Assembly: GCA_944389975.1 (NCBI GenBank) | Contig: CALXOH010000046.1 | Span: forward strand, 1 to 64,000 | Direction: 5' to 3' | DNA length: 64,000 bases | Source: an uncultured Spirochaetaceae bacterium | GTDB lineage: Bacteria; Spirochaetota; Spirochaetia; Sphaerochaetales; Sphaerochaetaceae | In this document: piece after piece, positions 45,281 to 54,585 of the stretch | How the letters are laid out: each line of letters opens with the position of its first letter | Numbering within the stretch: position 1 is the first letter of the stretch | The notes under the pieces: model-generated | What the model saw: the letters and a program-made list of their open reading frames with translations, nothing else | What the model was told of the DNA's origin: nothing | Database searches by the model: none | Made by a program: the position numbers and the translations under genes

Positions 45281-45417
45281 TTTTATGATCATATTTACAA
45301 TTCTGAGGCTTTATTGAGCTAAAATTACCAGTGAATCGACCATTCTATTGAAAAGTTATGAAAATTAATTGTTGCTTTTTCCAATTTCTTACCAAAAGAT
45401 ATTGATCAGGAGATGAT

Positions 45418-46290
45418 ATGGAAGATCAGATTGAAAGCACACTCTCTAGCGCCGATTACCTATTCCGGATAGATCAGGAATTCAGCAACCTCACCAAAAC
45501 CCAAAGGAAGATTGCTGAGTATTTGAAAGCGCACGAGAAGGATATACTCAACCACTCGATCACGACGCTGGCAAAGAAGATCGGAACCACTCCGGCAGCT
45601 CTTTCCCGATTTGCCCAGGCAATACATTACAAGGGCTTTTCAGATCTCAGGTTTTGCCTGGAGAAGAAATTCATATCATCGTTTTTAGAGCCTGAGCCGG
45701 TGAAGAAAGACGACGAAATCGGGGAGATAAAGAGGAAATACCTTGCGATGTACACGGCATCGCTTACGGAAACGCTCATGAACCTCGAAGAGAAAACGAT
45801 AAGAGCGGCTGCTGAGAAAATAATCGAAGCAAGACACACTTACATCTATGCAAGCGGAAGTTCGGGAGCAAGCGCAACCTTATATTTCCAACTGCTCTTG
45901 CAAGTCGGGATATCGTGCAACTATTTCACCGACAAACAACTTGCCTTGATATCTGCAGGCCAACTTGAAGAAGGGGATGTCGCTCTAGGAATAAACTACA
46001 GCGGGAATTCCCAGACGATCACGGAAGCGCTGAAGACAGCAAAGGCAAACGGAGCGGAGATAATAGCAATCACAGCAAACGCACAGTCAAACATCGCGAA
46101 GCTTGCTGATACTTTGTTGACCTACAGTTCAAAGATCCCGGACGACATCAGGCACATGCACATAGCAAGGATATGCGAACTTTCGATCCTGGGACTTCTA
46201 CAAAGCGTTCTTACTTCAGACTTTGAAGGACGCTTGAGACACAACTTGTTGATATCAAAGCAAGCGATAATCGACTCAAGGAGGAAATAG
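45418..46290 (+). CDS. RpiR/MurR-family transcriptional regulator
   Basis: 290 residues. N-terminal helix-turn-helix (LTKTQRKIAEYL and ITTLAKKIGTTPAALSRFAQ) and a C-terminal SIS sugar-phosphate isomerase-like domain (YIYASGSSGASAT, NYSGNSQTITEAL). It probably senses a phosphosugar and controls the divergent TRAP operon and its own operon through the palindrome between them. The stop codon is directly followed by the start of the next gene. Confidence 0.9.
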   Translation: MEDQIESTLSSADYLFRIDQEFSNLTKTQRKIAEYLKAHEKDILNHSITTLAKKIGTTPAALSRFAQAIHYKGFSDLRFCLEKKFISSFLEPEPVKKDDEIGEIKRKYLAMYTASLTETLMNLEEKTIRAAAEKIIEARHTYIYASGSSGASATLYFQLLLQVGISCNYFTDKQLALISAGQLEEGDVALGINYSGNSQTITEALKTAKANGAEIIAITANAQSNIAKLADTLLTYSSKIPDDIRHMHIARICELSILGLLQSVLTSDFEGRLRHNLLISKQAIIDSRRK

Positions 46291-47103
46291 ATGGCACGTA
46301 CAACACTTGGAATAGGTTCTTACTCAATGCCGATACACGTGAGACACGGGAAAATGAATGCTTTTGACATAGTTGATATAGCTAGGGAAAAAGAGCTGAA
46401 AGTCGTACAGATTGCAGACAACATATCCCTATCAAAGCTATCCATGGAAGAATTGGAAACCCTAAGGGGTAAAGCAAAGCTCTATGGAATCACGTTGGAG
46501 ACAGGGTTGAGGGGGATAATGCCAGAAAACCTCGAAAGACACATCGAACTAACACACGCTCTTGATTCACATCTACTAAGGGCAGTAATCGATGCAAAAG
46601 ACTTCCAGCCAACGAAAGATGAAATCCACAGCATCTTAAAAAAAATACAACCAAAACTTGAGGAATATGATATCACACTGGGTATTGAGAACCACGACAG
46701 GTTCTACTCCGACGAATTCAAGGAAATAATACGTAAGCTCAAATCCAAGCACTTCGGAATAGTGCTCGATACAGCAAACTCGCTTTCGAAGGAAGAACCC
46801 ATTTCATCCGTCTTGGATAACCTTGCCCCCTACTCCGTATGTTTCCATATCAAGGATTACAAGATAATAAGAAACCCATACGGCATGGGCCTATTGATCA
46901 CGGGAACCCCCGCGGGGAAAGGCAGACTGGATATCCCCGGGATAATCAAGCGTCTGGAAGGGGAAGCCCAATCTGATTTCAGTTCGATCATCGAGTTCTG
47001 GATCGATGAAGAGAAGACACTGGATGACAGCCTGGAGAAAGAAGATCGATGGCTGGATGAGAGCATCAGATACATGAAGGGAAATTGCAATCTCCCTTTT
47101 TAA
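46291..47103 (+). CDS. Sugar phosphate isomerase/epimerase-like TIM barrel protein
   Basis: 270 residues of the xylose isomerase-like/AP endonuclease 2 fold. Metal-binding acidic and His residues are suggested by GIENHDRFY, VLDTANSL, CFHIKDYK and IIEFWIDEE. The substrate is unknown, but the family handles keto sugars, inosose and hydroxypyruvate-like compounds. It is the second gene of the RpiR operon with no gap. Confidence 0.75.
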   Translation: MARTTLGIGSYSMPIHVRHGKMNAFDIVDIAREKELKVVQIADNISLSKLSMEELETLRGKAKLYGITLETGLRGIMPENLERHIELTHALDSHLLRAVIDAKDFQPTKDEIHSILKKIQPKLEEYDITLGIENHDRFYSDEFKEIIRKLKSKHFGIVLDTANSLSKEEPISSVLDNLAPYSVCFHIKDYKIIRNPYGMGLLITGTPAGKGRLDIPGIIKRLEGEAQSDFSSIIEFWIDEEKTLDDSLEKEDRWLDESIRYMKGNCNLPF

Positions 47104-47129
47104 ATTCCAACGAGATTCAAAAGAAACAT

Positions 47130-47156
47130 CTCCCAGGTCTGAATCCGACCTGGGAG
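47130..47156 (-). terminator. Hairpin terminator between converging operons
   Basis: CTCCCAGGTC pairs with GACCTGGGAG around a seven-base loop. On the minus strand it is followed by TTTCTTTT after four bases, so it should terminate the rpiB operon, and may stop the plus-strand operon as well. Confidence 0.8.
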
Positions 47157-47163
47157 AGAAAGC

Positions 47164-47622
47164 CTATTGCAATGAAATCCTGGAATCCATTTCATCCAGC
47201 AAGGCCAATACATGCTCTGCTCGTTCATCAATATCTCCTTTTGCATTGATGAAAGCCTTTAATAAATCAGCAGCCAGCCACGGTCCGACGATCTTGCCGC
47301 CGATGCACATCACGTTCACGTGATCGTGTTCCACCGCCTGATGTGCACAATGGTAATCGTGTATCATTGCCGCCCTGATCCCAGGAATCTTGTTGCAGGC
47401 AATGGAGGCCCCGACTCCGGTTCCGCAGAACATCACTGCCCGCTCCCCTTTTCCATCAAGTAGTCCGCGGCACACCTTCTGACAGATGTCAGGGAAATAT
47501 ACAAGCTCTTCAGAGCTGTTATTCCCCATATCGGTCACAAAGCATCCCATCTTTTCCAAAACTGGAATCATCGCCTTCTTCAACTCATATCCGGCATGAT
47601 CGCTTCCAACCAATATATTCAT
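47164..47622 (-). CDS. RpiB/LacAB-family sugar-phosphate isomerase
   Basis: 152 residues. Matches RpiB family: GSDHAGYELKK, FCGTGVGASIACNK, HDHVNVMCIGG. These enzymes interconvert aldose and ketose 5- or 6-phosphates. The ATG at 47622 is set by AGGAGG about six bases upstream. It is the last gene of a TRAP operon with an ADP-ribosylglycohydrolase, so it may use a ribose 5-phosphate-like product. Confidence 0.85.
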   Translation of the reverse strand: MNILVGSDHAGYELKKAMIPVLEKMGCFVTDMGNNSSEELVYFPDICQKVCRGLLDGKGERAVMFCGTGVGASIACNKIPGIRAAMIHDYHCAHQAVEHDHVNVMCIGGKIVGPWLAADLLKAFINAKGDIDERAEHVLALLDEMDSRISLQ

Positions 47623-47632
47623 CCACACCCTC

Positions 47633-48919
47633 CTAACCGGCATAACCTGCAATGCGCGGAAGCCATAACAAGACGTCAGGCAACAAGGCAAACACCAAAG
47701 TTCCACCAAAAAGCGCAATCGTAAAAGGCAATGCATTTTTCGCTACATCCTCCACAGAAGTCCTTGCAAGCCCGGCGGCAACGAAAAGGCAAGTTCCCAC
47801 CGGAGGTGTAAGAACGCCGAAAGAGAGTGACATGCATAGGACAAGTCCGAAATGAAGCGGATCTATTCCAAGCATGTTTGATGCAGGCAGCAATACCGGC
47901 CCGAGTATGATCAGGGCGGAAAGGGTATCTATGAACGTTCCAACAACCAGCATCAGCAAGACGACACCAATCATGAACTTCGTGGGCGTATCCAGTACGG
48001 CAAGCACTACGGATGCAACCTTTGCAGGAATATTCTCAAAAGCCATGATCCACCCGAAAAGTGAGGCTATGGCCATGACAAGCATCACGAATCCTGTCGT
48101 ACGTGCAGTCTCCAAAAGTACGTCAGGCAATGTCTTGAGTGTAAGTTCCCTGTAGCAGAATGAAACTACGAGGGCATACATACATCCAACGGCACCAGCT
48201 TCAGTCGGAGTCATTATTCCCAACAGGACTCCTCCCATGATTATGAAAGGCGTCAGAAGTGAAGGTACGGCATCGATGAAAGACTTCAGCGTCTCCTTTC
48301 TAGAAACCTTCTCCCCGACAGGAATATCCAGTCGCCTTGCCTGTAGATAAAGAAGGACAAAAAGCATTCCGGCAAAGATGAATCCCGGAACATATCCGCC
48401 GATGAACAAAGAACCGATCGATATGCTTGTCAGGCCCCCATAGACGACAAACGGTATGCTCGGGGGTATGACCGCTCCAAGCGAGGAACTGGACGCTTCG
48501 ATCGCACCGGCAAGCCCAGCAGGATACCTGTTCTTCTTCATCAAAGGGATCGTAATGGATCCCGTCGCCGCCACATTGGCAACAGATGAACCAGAGAGGC
48601 TTGCGAAAATCACGCTGGAAAACAGTGCGATCATTCCGATCCCCCCACGCTTATGTCCGATTATGTTCCTGACAAAAGTAACAAGGCGCTTTGATATCCC
48701 CCCTGCTTCCATGATTGCTCCCACAAGAATGAAGAAAGGTATTGCCGTCAGGGAAAATGAATTCATTCCTCCATATACCTGCTGTGCAATCGTCGCCCAA
48801 GGTATGTCATTCATGAAAAACAGAATGTAAATCAGCGAGGACAGGCCCAGTGAAAATGCAATCGGAACCCCTATCAAGAGGAATATGCCGAAAGCGGCCA
48901 GCAATATTACGGTAGCCAT
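47633..48919 (-). CDS. dctM: TRAP transporter large permease (DctM), second system
   Basis: 428 residues with about 12 membrane helices. Patterns: SGSSVANVAATGSITIPLM, VIPPSIPFVVYGGL, MTPTEAGAVGCMYAL and FGVLTPPVGTCLFVAAGL (quoted in part). Its ATG directly follows the DctQ stop, with AGGAGG upstream. Confidence 0.93.
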   Translation of the reverse strand: MATVILLAAFGIFLLIGVPIAFSLGLSSLIYILFFMNDIPWATIAQQVYGGMNSFSLTAIPFFILVGAIMEAGGISKRLVTFVRNIIGHKRGGIGMIALFSSVIFASLSGSSVANVAATGSITIPLMKKNRYPAGLAGAIEASSSSLGAVIPPSIPFVVYGGLTSISIGSLFIGGYVPGFIFAGMLFVLLYLQARRLDIPVGEKVSRKETLKSFIDAVPSLLTPFIIMGGVLLGIMTPTEAGAVGCMYALVVSFCYRELTLKTLPDVLLETARTTGFVMLVMAIASLFGWIMAFENIPAKVASVVLAVLDTPTKFMIGVVLLMLVVGTFIDTLSALIILGPVLLPASNMLGIDPLHFGLVLCMSLSFGVLTPPVGTCLFVAAGLARTSVEDVAKNALPFTIALFGGTLVFALLPDVLLWLPRIAGYAG

Positions 48920-49444
48920 TTATCGCACCTCCTTCTCATCAAGTCCTATTTCCTTGAGTTCTACAATCGCTTCCTTATGAAAGAGTGTCCTTACGACCTC
49001 AAAGAGCATCAGAACGGAAGAAGCCGGAATACACGCATAACTCCAGGCTGCCGATATCTTCAGCAAAGCCGTCCGCTGCCCAAGTTCAATGACGCCGAAT
49101 ACGAATTCAAAGCCTCCGACGCAAAGGACGATAAGGAAAAACAGGACCAGCAACAGGACTACGTATTTGTCGATTACGCGCAAGCGCCTCGGAAGGCGCT
49201 TGACTACAAATGTCAAAGCCAAGTGTGATTTCGTGACAAGTGCGTAATACGCACCTAGGAATACAACCCAGACGAAGAACAACATGCTTAGTTCTTCCGC
49301 CCACACCATGCTTGTCTTCAACAAATAGCGTGCAACGACATTGCATGAAACGGTTATTACCATTCCTGCGGTAAACAAGGTAATTATCTTGCTTATGATC
49401 TTCTGGAATATCAAGCTGATCTTCCCAGCTGTATCTGCACGCAT
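48920..49444 (-). CDS. dctQ: TRAP transporter small permease (DctQ), second system
   Basis: 174 residues with four membrane helices. Recognised by NVVARYLLKTSMVWAEELS and position. The ATG at 49444 has AAAGGAGG four to five bases upstream; a GTG at 49459 lies before this site. Confidence 0.88.
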   Translation of the reverse strand: MRADTAGKISLIFQKIISKIITLFTAGMVITVSCNVVARYLLKTSMVWAEELSMLFFVWVVFLGAYYALVTKSHLALTFVVKRLPRRLRVIDKYVVLLLVLFFLIVLCVGGFEFVFGVIELGQRTALLKISAAWSYACIPASSVLMLFEVVRTLFHKEAIVELKEIGLDEKEVR

Positions 49445-49455
49445 ACTGCCTCCTT

Positions 49456-50454
49456 TCACTCGGCAAGGATTTCCAGGGTCTTTTCGTAAAGAGCTGGATC
49501 TATATCGGTTCCGACGAACTGATCATGAATGGACCTTGTCGCTTCCTTGAAAGCATCCATGTTTTCCGGATAATTGACCGCTACTCCTTCTTCAATCATC
49601 TTCTGGGTAAGTTCCAGTGTCAGGTCATCGACATATGATCGATGCCAGAGGCACGCTTCCTCTGCAGCCTGTTCAACCAGGGCCTGATCCTCCGGAGAAA
49701 GCGATGTATAAAAATCCTGGCTGACGACTATTACGACAAACGAGAGGATATGGTTCGTCATTGACATGTATTTTTGCACTTCATACAATTTCGACGGGTA
49801 AATGTTGATTACGGCATTTTCCTGTCCGTCAATGGTTTTCTGTTGCAATGCGGTATATACCTCTCCGTATGGCAATGCAGATGGTATTCCTCCGAGTGCT
49901 TCAGTTACTGCCAGATTGACAGGACTTTCAGGGCTTCGCATCTTCAGGCCGATAAAGTCGTCCGGTTCTTCCAATGGTCGTACATTGTTTGTATATACAC
50001 GGGCGCCGTTATTACTCCAGCCAAGGATGTGAAGCTTTTTTTCCATAAGCTGTCTTTCAAGTTCTTCCCCCACACTTGAATCCAAAACCTTGAAGGCATC
50101 CTCATGACTGTCAAAAAGGAACGGAAGGCTCAGTAATGCCGTGGACGGGACAAACTGCGCAAGCGGATCGTGTCCGATGATCGTGAATTCGATAACTCCG
50201 TTCTGGACGCTTTGTATTACCTGGGATTCCTTTCCAAGCTGTTCCGCAGGATATACCGTTCCCACCAGCCTTCCATCACTAAGATCGCCTAAAGTCTCGA
50301 CGAATTTCTCTGCGATAAGGTCAAAGTGCGAGCCATCTGCCGCAGTATGTGCCAGTCTGTATTCCTTATTCGGGCTGTCGGAACTTCCTCCTGCGAATAG
50401 GAAAGATCCTATGGCCACTGCCAATACGACTATCAACAAACCTCGTTTTTTCAT
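49456..50454 (-). CDS. dctP: TRAP transporter solute-binding protein (DctP), second system
   Basis: 332 residues with a cleavable signal peptide (no lipobox). DctP-type core: SQVIQSVQNGVIEF, IGLKMRSPESP (Arg that contacts the ligand carboxylate) and TIDGQENAV. The imported ligand is unknown. AAGGGG precedes the ATG. Confidence 0.92.
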   Translation of the reverse strand: MKKRGLLIVVLAVAIGSFLFAGGSSDSPNKEYRLAHTAADGSHFDLIAEKFVETLGDLSDGRLVGTVYPAEQLGKESQVIQSVQNGVIEFTIIGHDPLAQFVPSTALLSLPFLFDSHEDAFKVLDSSVGEELERQLMEKKLHILGWSNNGARVYTNNVRPLEEPDDFIGLKMRSPESPVNLAVTEALGGIPSALPYGEVYTALQQKTIDGQENAVINIYPSKLYEVQKYMSMTNHILSFVVIVVSQDFYTSLSPEDQALVEQAAEEACLWHRSYVDDLTLELTQKMIEEGVAVNYPENMDAFKEATRSIHDQFVGTDIDPALYEKTLEILAE

Positions 50455-50471
50455 TTTACACCCCTTAATTT

Positions 50472-51605
50472 TTATTTATTGATCATTGAATCAAGTTTCC
50501 CTGCCAGACACTGCATGCCTTCCTTATGGCAAACTACAGCATCATAAAGTTTCAAAGATAGTTCCTTCATCGGAATCTTCTGCATTGTGTATGGATTATT
50601 CCTGATTGCCTTGTCACATTGTTCAACCCAGTCTGAAGGAATACCATCAATACCCTTGAAGGCTCCGCAGATAGGCCCGAGCATTCCTCCTATGCAATCC
50701 GTATCACGCCCCAGGTTCGTAGCTCCTATCATACCCTCCCTTACATCTCCTTTAGTAATCAGGAAAAGGGCCAAGGCTTCGGCTGCAGTCTCAACTCCGT
50801 CCGCATAAGGATAAGTGGGCATGAAATGTTTTCTTATTGGTTCCCTTATTGCCTTTATGTCCGGATACTTCCTTGCAATATCCAAAGTCTCATCGATTAT
50901 CTCCCTCGTGGTCTGGGAGACATTGTTCCTTGCCGCATCAAGGATGCTCTCGACTGTCGCATCCGGATTGAAAGCCTCTGCCGTTGCTGCTGCAATTGCC
51001 TTGGATGACTCAGTACCTCCGCTCTCAGGCGGCTGGATCAGAAGAGACACTTCCTGGGCATCATATGCAGCCTGTTCGGGATCACATGCATTTATTATCC
51101 CGATCGGTCCTATCATGTGGGGAGCATCGACAAGACCCGGCCAATAAGTCATGGATCCGATGAAGCGTGGCGGGATCCGCGACAGGTAATCACCACACAT
51201 CAGCCTGTCGTAGTGCATCCGGATATGTGGGTTCACAAGTCGACCGATGTCTTCCCTCCTTATTTCCCTCTTCCAAACTTCAGCAAGGTCATCAACCGTG
51301 ATCCTCCCTTTCTTTTCGATGATCGCCAAAGCCAATAGGTATCGGATCTCAGCCCCATCTTCAGTCATTCCCGGCTCCATATTCACTTCATAATAGTGAA
51401 GACGTGGACTGTTGTTCCAATACCTTACATCCCTGTCTTTCTGCACCCACGGCAGGAAACCCTCAACCCAGCCGAGCTTGTCCTCGACAGCCTTCCAACC
51501 TCCTCCTGGAACACTGACCCATTCAACCGCTGCCCCCATTGCCGAGCCGATGTTGGCGGCGGCAACACTGCCATAAATCTTCTTGAACAAGAGATTTTCC
51601 GTCAT
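50472..51605 (-). CDS. ADP-ribosylglycohydrolase family protein
   Basis: 377 residues. The family cleaves ADP-ribosyl or other N-glycosidic bonds using two Mg ions. The Mg-binding patterns are MTEDGAEIRY and the C-terminal NLGRDTDCIGGMLGPICGAF (quoted in part). AANIGSAMGAAVEW matches the family's opening. The ATG at 51605 has AAGGAGG seven bases upstream. It precedes DctP and, being unfused to a secretion signal, acts in the cytoplasm on an imported compound or on host-derived ADP-ribosyl groups. Function inferred from family and context. Confidence 0.82.
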   Translation of the reverse strand: MTENLLFKKIYGSVAAANIGSAMGAAVEWVSVPGGGWKAVEDKLGWVEGFLPWVQKDRDVRYWNNSPRLHYYEVNMEPGMTEDGAEIRYLLALAIIEKKGRITVDDLAEVWKREIRREDIGRLVNPHIRMHYDRLMCGDYLSRIPPRFIGSMTYWPGLVDAPHMIGPIGIINACDPEQAAYDAQEVSLLIQPPESGGTESSKAIAAATAEAFNPDATVESILDAARNNVSQTTREIIDETLDIARKYPDIKAIREPIRKHFMPTYPYADGVETAAEALALFLITKGDVREGMIGATNLGRDTDCIGGMLGPICGAFKGIDGIPSDWVEQCDKAIRNNPYTMQKIPMKELSLKLYDAVVCHKEGMQCLAGKLDSMINK

Positions 51606-51634
51606 ATATCCTCCTTTTGGAGCCTGGAAAGCTC

Positions 51635-52249
51635 CTATTGAAACCAATTCCTTGATTCGACATGCTTGAAGGCTGCAGCAGACGCACCTTCCGGATTCCT
51701 GAGCTTGATCTGATCGATGATTTCCCTCAATTCTCTTTTCATGTCCTCGACGCTCTCCCTGACATATCCTTCCATGGAGAACATGCAGATGCTTTTGACA
51801 TAAAGGACATTCAGAGTCTTTTCCAATTCCGCATTGTGGGCACACTTTGCAATGGCCCTATGAACCTTTTCATCAAACTGGGTCTTGTTTTCTTCATTGA
51901 AATCAGGATCAGAGAGGATGTTCTCAAGACTCATGATTTCTGATTCCGACGCGCGTTTTGCAGCAAGCCTGGCAGCAAATGCATCCAGGTCACTTCTCAG
52001 TTCGAATATGTTCCGGACATCTTCAGTACTCATTATCGTCACGAAAATTCCCTTTCGGGACATGCTTTGCAAAAGCCCCTCGCTTGTCAGCCTTTGTAAC
52101 GCTTCCCTAAGTGGCGTACGCCCCATCCGGAACTTCTCGACCATATCCTGCTCCTGCAGCAACTGCCCTGGTTTCAGTTCGTGGTTCAAGATCGCATCCT
52201 TGATCAGCTTGTATGCCCTATCTCGCTGTAATTCTTTACACTCACTCAT
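51635..52249 (-). CDS. GntR-family transcriptional regulator (FCD type)
   Basis: 204 residues. N-terminal winged helix: LKPGQLLQEQDMVEKFRMGRTPLREALQRL (quoted in part). The C-terminal helical FCD domain (RSDLDAFAARLAA and a His/Asp metal-like pattern) is shorter than usual. Likely regulator of the downstream operon (ADP-ribosylglycohydrolase-TRAP-RpiB) and of itself. Confidence 0.85.
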   Translation of the reverse strand: MSECKELQRDRAYKLIKDAILNHELKPGQLLQEQDMVEKFRMGRTPLREALQRLTSEGLLQSMSRKGIFVTIMSTEDVRNIFELRSDLDAFAARLAAKRASESEIMSLENILSDPDFNEENKTQFDEKVHRAIAKCAHNAELEKTLNVLYVKSICMFSMEGYVRESVEDMKRELREIIDQIKLRNPEGASAAAFKHVESRNWFQ

Positions 52250-52738
52250 ATTTCCACCTGATATATTCTAAATATATTTAAGATATATTTCTAATTTCAT
52301 CCTATCACAGACCTGCATCTTGTCAAGAAACTTGTATTGTACGCAAACAATTTTCTCTCATCAGCTATTTTTATTCTTTCTACGACTATGCGTATTCCAC
52401 TTTCTTCATACATCAAGCATTGAAGATACGGCTTGCTTTGGCAAAGATTGCCCGTCTGAATCAGTGATGGTGGATATTCGCATGCCGGAACACCTGGCCG
52501 AAATCATGTTGAGCACCACTTGGTACAAGGGCGTCTTTTTGGAATAGTACTGTCTTATGTTGAAGAGATGAGGAAGAAGTGCAACCTACAAGCGGAATAA
52601 CTTTTATTACGGTTTCATCAATCCGGGTATTATCGTTTCATCTCATGAAATAAATAGAGATGCAAAAATGGCCATATTGAAATGCCGCAAAAAGGCAAGT
52701 CAATACGGCCGTCTTATCATAGATGACGGGTTCTTGCG
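52250..52738. other. Non-coding or decayed stretch between two operons
   Basis: About 490 bases with no supported gene. The first part holds the GntR promoter region. From about 52576 the plus strand has an open frame of about 65 codons without a start, containing FYYGFINPG and GRLIIDDGFLRYT, which looks protein-like but belongs to no family I recognise. It may be a leftover of a deleted gene. Confidence 0.4.
52260..52290. promoter_or_regulatory. AT-rich triple repeat upstream of the GntR gene, possible operator
   Basis: ATATAT-like units occur three times in 31 bases: GATATATT, AATATATTT and AGATATATTT. The stretch lies 11 bases before the GntR start and could hold the promoter and operator. 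The ribosome binding site AGGTGG follows it. Confidence 0.35.
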
Positions 52739-53449
52739 TTATACGACAACTGCAGGCAAAGGAACAGCCTGATTATTGAGGATAGCAAACCAGCCTTTCG
52801 CACAAGCCATGGAAGCTTTTATCAAGGCTTCCTCCGAGCTTCCGGCACAATTAGGAGTCATGATGACATTCTCAAAGGAAAACAAGGGATTGTCCGTTCC
52901 GGCAGGCTCATCAACAGTTACATCAAGCCCTGCTCCTGCAATCCGCTTTTCCTCAAGTGCCTGAATCAGCGCATTCTCGTCGACTATGCCGCCTCGTGCG
53001 GTATTGATGAAACATGCACTTCCCTTCATGCAGGAAAATTCTTCCTTGCCGACAAGATTCCTTGTCGTATCCGAGAGGGGTATATGGATGGAGATGAAAT
53101 CCGAATCCGAAAACAGCTTCTTCTTGTCGTCCACTATCTCGATCCAGTCATCGACCTTCGATCTATCGACAAAAGGATCATAAGCAAGCACGTTCATATT
53201 GAACCCGAACCTGCAGATCCTGGCAACGATCGAACCGATATGGCCCAAACCTACCAAGCCCAGGGTCTTACCTTCCAATTCAACCGATTTCTCACTCTTT
53301 CTGACTTTGCTGAATTCATTATTCCTGTACAAATCCTCACGTACCTTGAGTTTCTTCGCCAGGGCAAGAATCAAGGACACGGCATGTTCTGCAACTGCAT
53401 TGCTGTTGGTACCGACATTGCGAAGGACCGTTATCCCATGAGCCTTGCA
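52739..53449 (-). pseudogene. D-isomer-specific 2-hydroxyacid dehydrogenase, N-terminal part deleted
   Basis: About 237 codons remain. They give the NAD-binding domain of a D-2-hydroxyacid dehydrogenase: LGLVGLGHIGSIVAR (nucleotide fold), the Arg in INTARGGIVDENAL, the Glu in VTVDEPAG and the His/Ser-region TPNCAGSS. Family members have about 320 residues; the first 100 are missing. The matching frame begins near CKAHGITV and is preceded directly by the AtuA-like gene's end, so a deletion fused the two genes. The only possible start codons are internal, so it is probably inactive. Confidence 0.75.
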
Positions 53450-54585
53450 GTAACAGTCAGAAGAACGCCTATCTCATTCGGTACGTATCCATCTGGAACA
53501 GGCCTCCCGGAAACCGCGTTATAACCATAAGGCTTGACGTCGATACTGTAGTTATCCCTGGCAATTCCCATGGTCTCCAGTTTCTCCATTCCTTGCCTCA
53601 CGACATCATCAATCCAAGCCATTGGATAAGCCATTATCGCCCTGTCCCTGATTCCGACGATGCTTATCGTCTGATACCCGACCGGACCTGATCCCTCCAG
53701 TTTCATCGTATAGGGCGTATACTCTATCCTTGTTCCCTCAACCCTGACTGAAGTCGAAGTCGTCTGGACGTATCTCGAATCCGATGTATCTATCCTCACC
53801 CCGGGCTCCGTAAGATGTATCGGATCAGCATTCTCATAGAGCATATGGGCGGAAACCGAGTATGGGGAAACCGTAGAACCAGGGGCGACGGCCCTTACCG
53901 TAAAACCTTTCTCGTCAAGTTCCACAAAGGCTCCCCCCTGAAGTCCCGCGGATGTACATACGCCACCACATTCAACGGTTTTCGCAGCATGCCAGCAAGA
54001 GGCGGGATCACACCCTTTCATCAAGGGATATGCGGCAATTACCGCCGTATCCGTTGCCCTTCCGCAGATTACTATATCCGCGCCTTCCCTCAGCGCCTTC
54101 TGGAAAGGCTCTACGCCGGAAAGAGCCACGATGTTGCTGCAGGAATCGAAGGTGCCTTCATCTATTTCAGGGGCTCCTTCCAGCGCATGTATCCTTCCTT
54201 CCATGAATCTCGCTTTCATTACGGACGTGTCCTGCTGGGAGTAGATCTTAACGATCCTGGCATGTAGTCCGTTCTCCTTCAATATCTCCTGACAAAGGCG
54301 CGCTGTCTCATCCACCCCGAAATCCGATCCACATGTCCCGGCACTTCCTATCGCCATCGGAATATCCAATTTCCGCGAGCCGAGGATCATCCTTCTCAAA
54401 TCCCTCTTGACTGCAGCAGTAGCATATTTTCCCTTGCCAGTTCCAAGGTAATACGGTCCGGAATCAGTCGATCCGGCATCACTTGAGATGATATCGGGAT
54501 TCATCTTCAATCCAGCCTCAAATGCCTCATCCGTGCATCCAAGTCCGACAGCGCCGTATGGAACGAATATCTTACAGGAAGCCAC
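53431..54585 (-). CDS. AtuA-family (acyclic terpene utilisation-like) protein, C-terminus lost
   Basis: 384 residues from the GTG at 54585, which has AGGAGG nine bases upstream. Family patterns are strong: SSDAGSTDSGPYYLGTG, GSAGTCGSDFG, ICGRATDTAV and TVECGGVCT. The protein ends EIGVLLTVTARLMG, which is the family's sequence up to TVTA and then foreign. Full members run about 60 residues further. The loss is explained by the deletion joining it to the dehydrogenase fragment. Function of the intact family is unclear but involves CoA or hydroxy-acid metabolism in some bacteria. It is divergent from the LysR gene. Confidence 0.78.
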   Translation of the reverse strand: MASCKIFVPYGAVGLGCTDEAFEAGLKMNPDIISSDAGSTDSGPYYLGTGKGKYATAAVKRDLRRMILGSRKLDIPMAIGSAGTCGSDFGVDETARLCQEILKENGLHARIVKIYSQQDTSVMKARFMEGRIHALEGAPEIDEGTFDSCSNIVALSGVEPFQKALREGADIVICGRATDTAVIAAYPLMKGCDPASCWHAAKTVECGGVCTSAGLQGGAFVELDEKGFTVRAVAPGSTVSPYSVSAHMLYENADPIHLTEPGVRIDTSDSRYVQTTSTSVRVEGTRIEYTPYTMKLEGSGPVGYQTISIVGIRDRAIMAYPMAWIDDVVRQGMEKLETMGIARDNYSIDVKPYGYNAVSGRPVPDGYVPNEIGVLLTVTARLMG

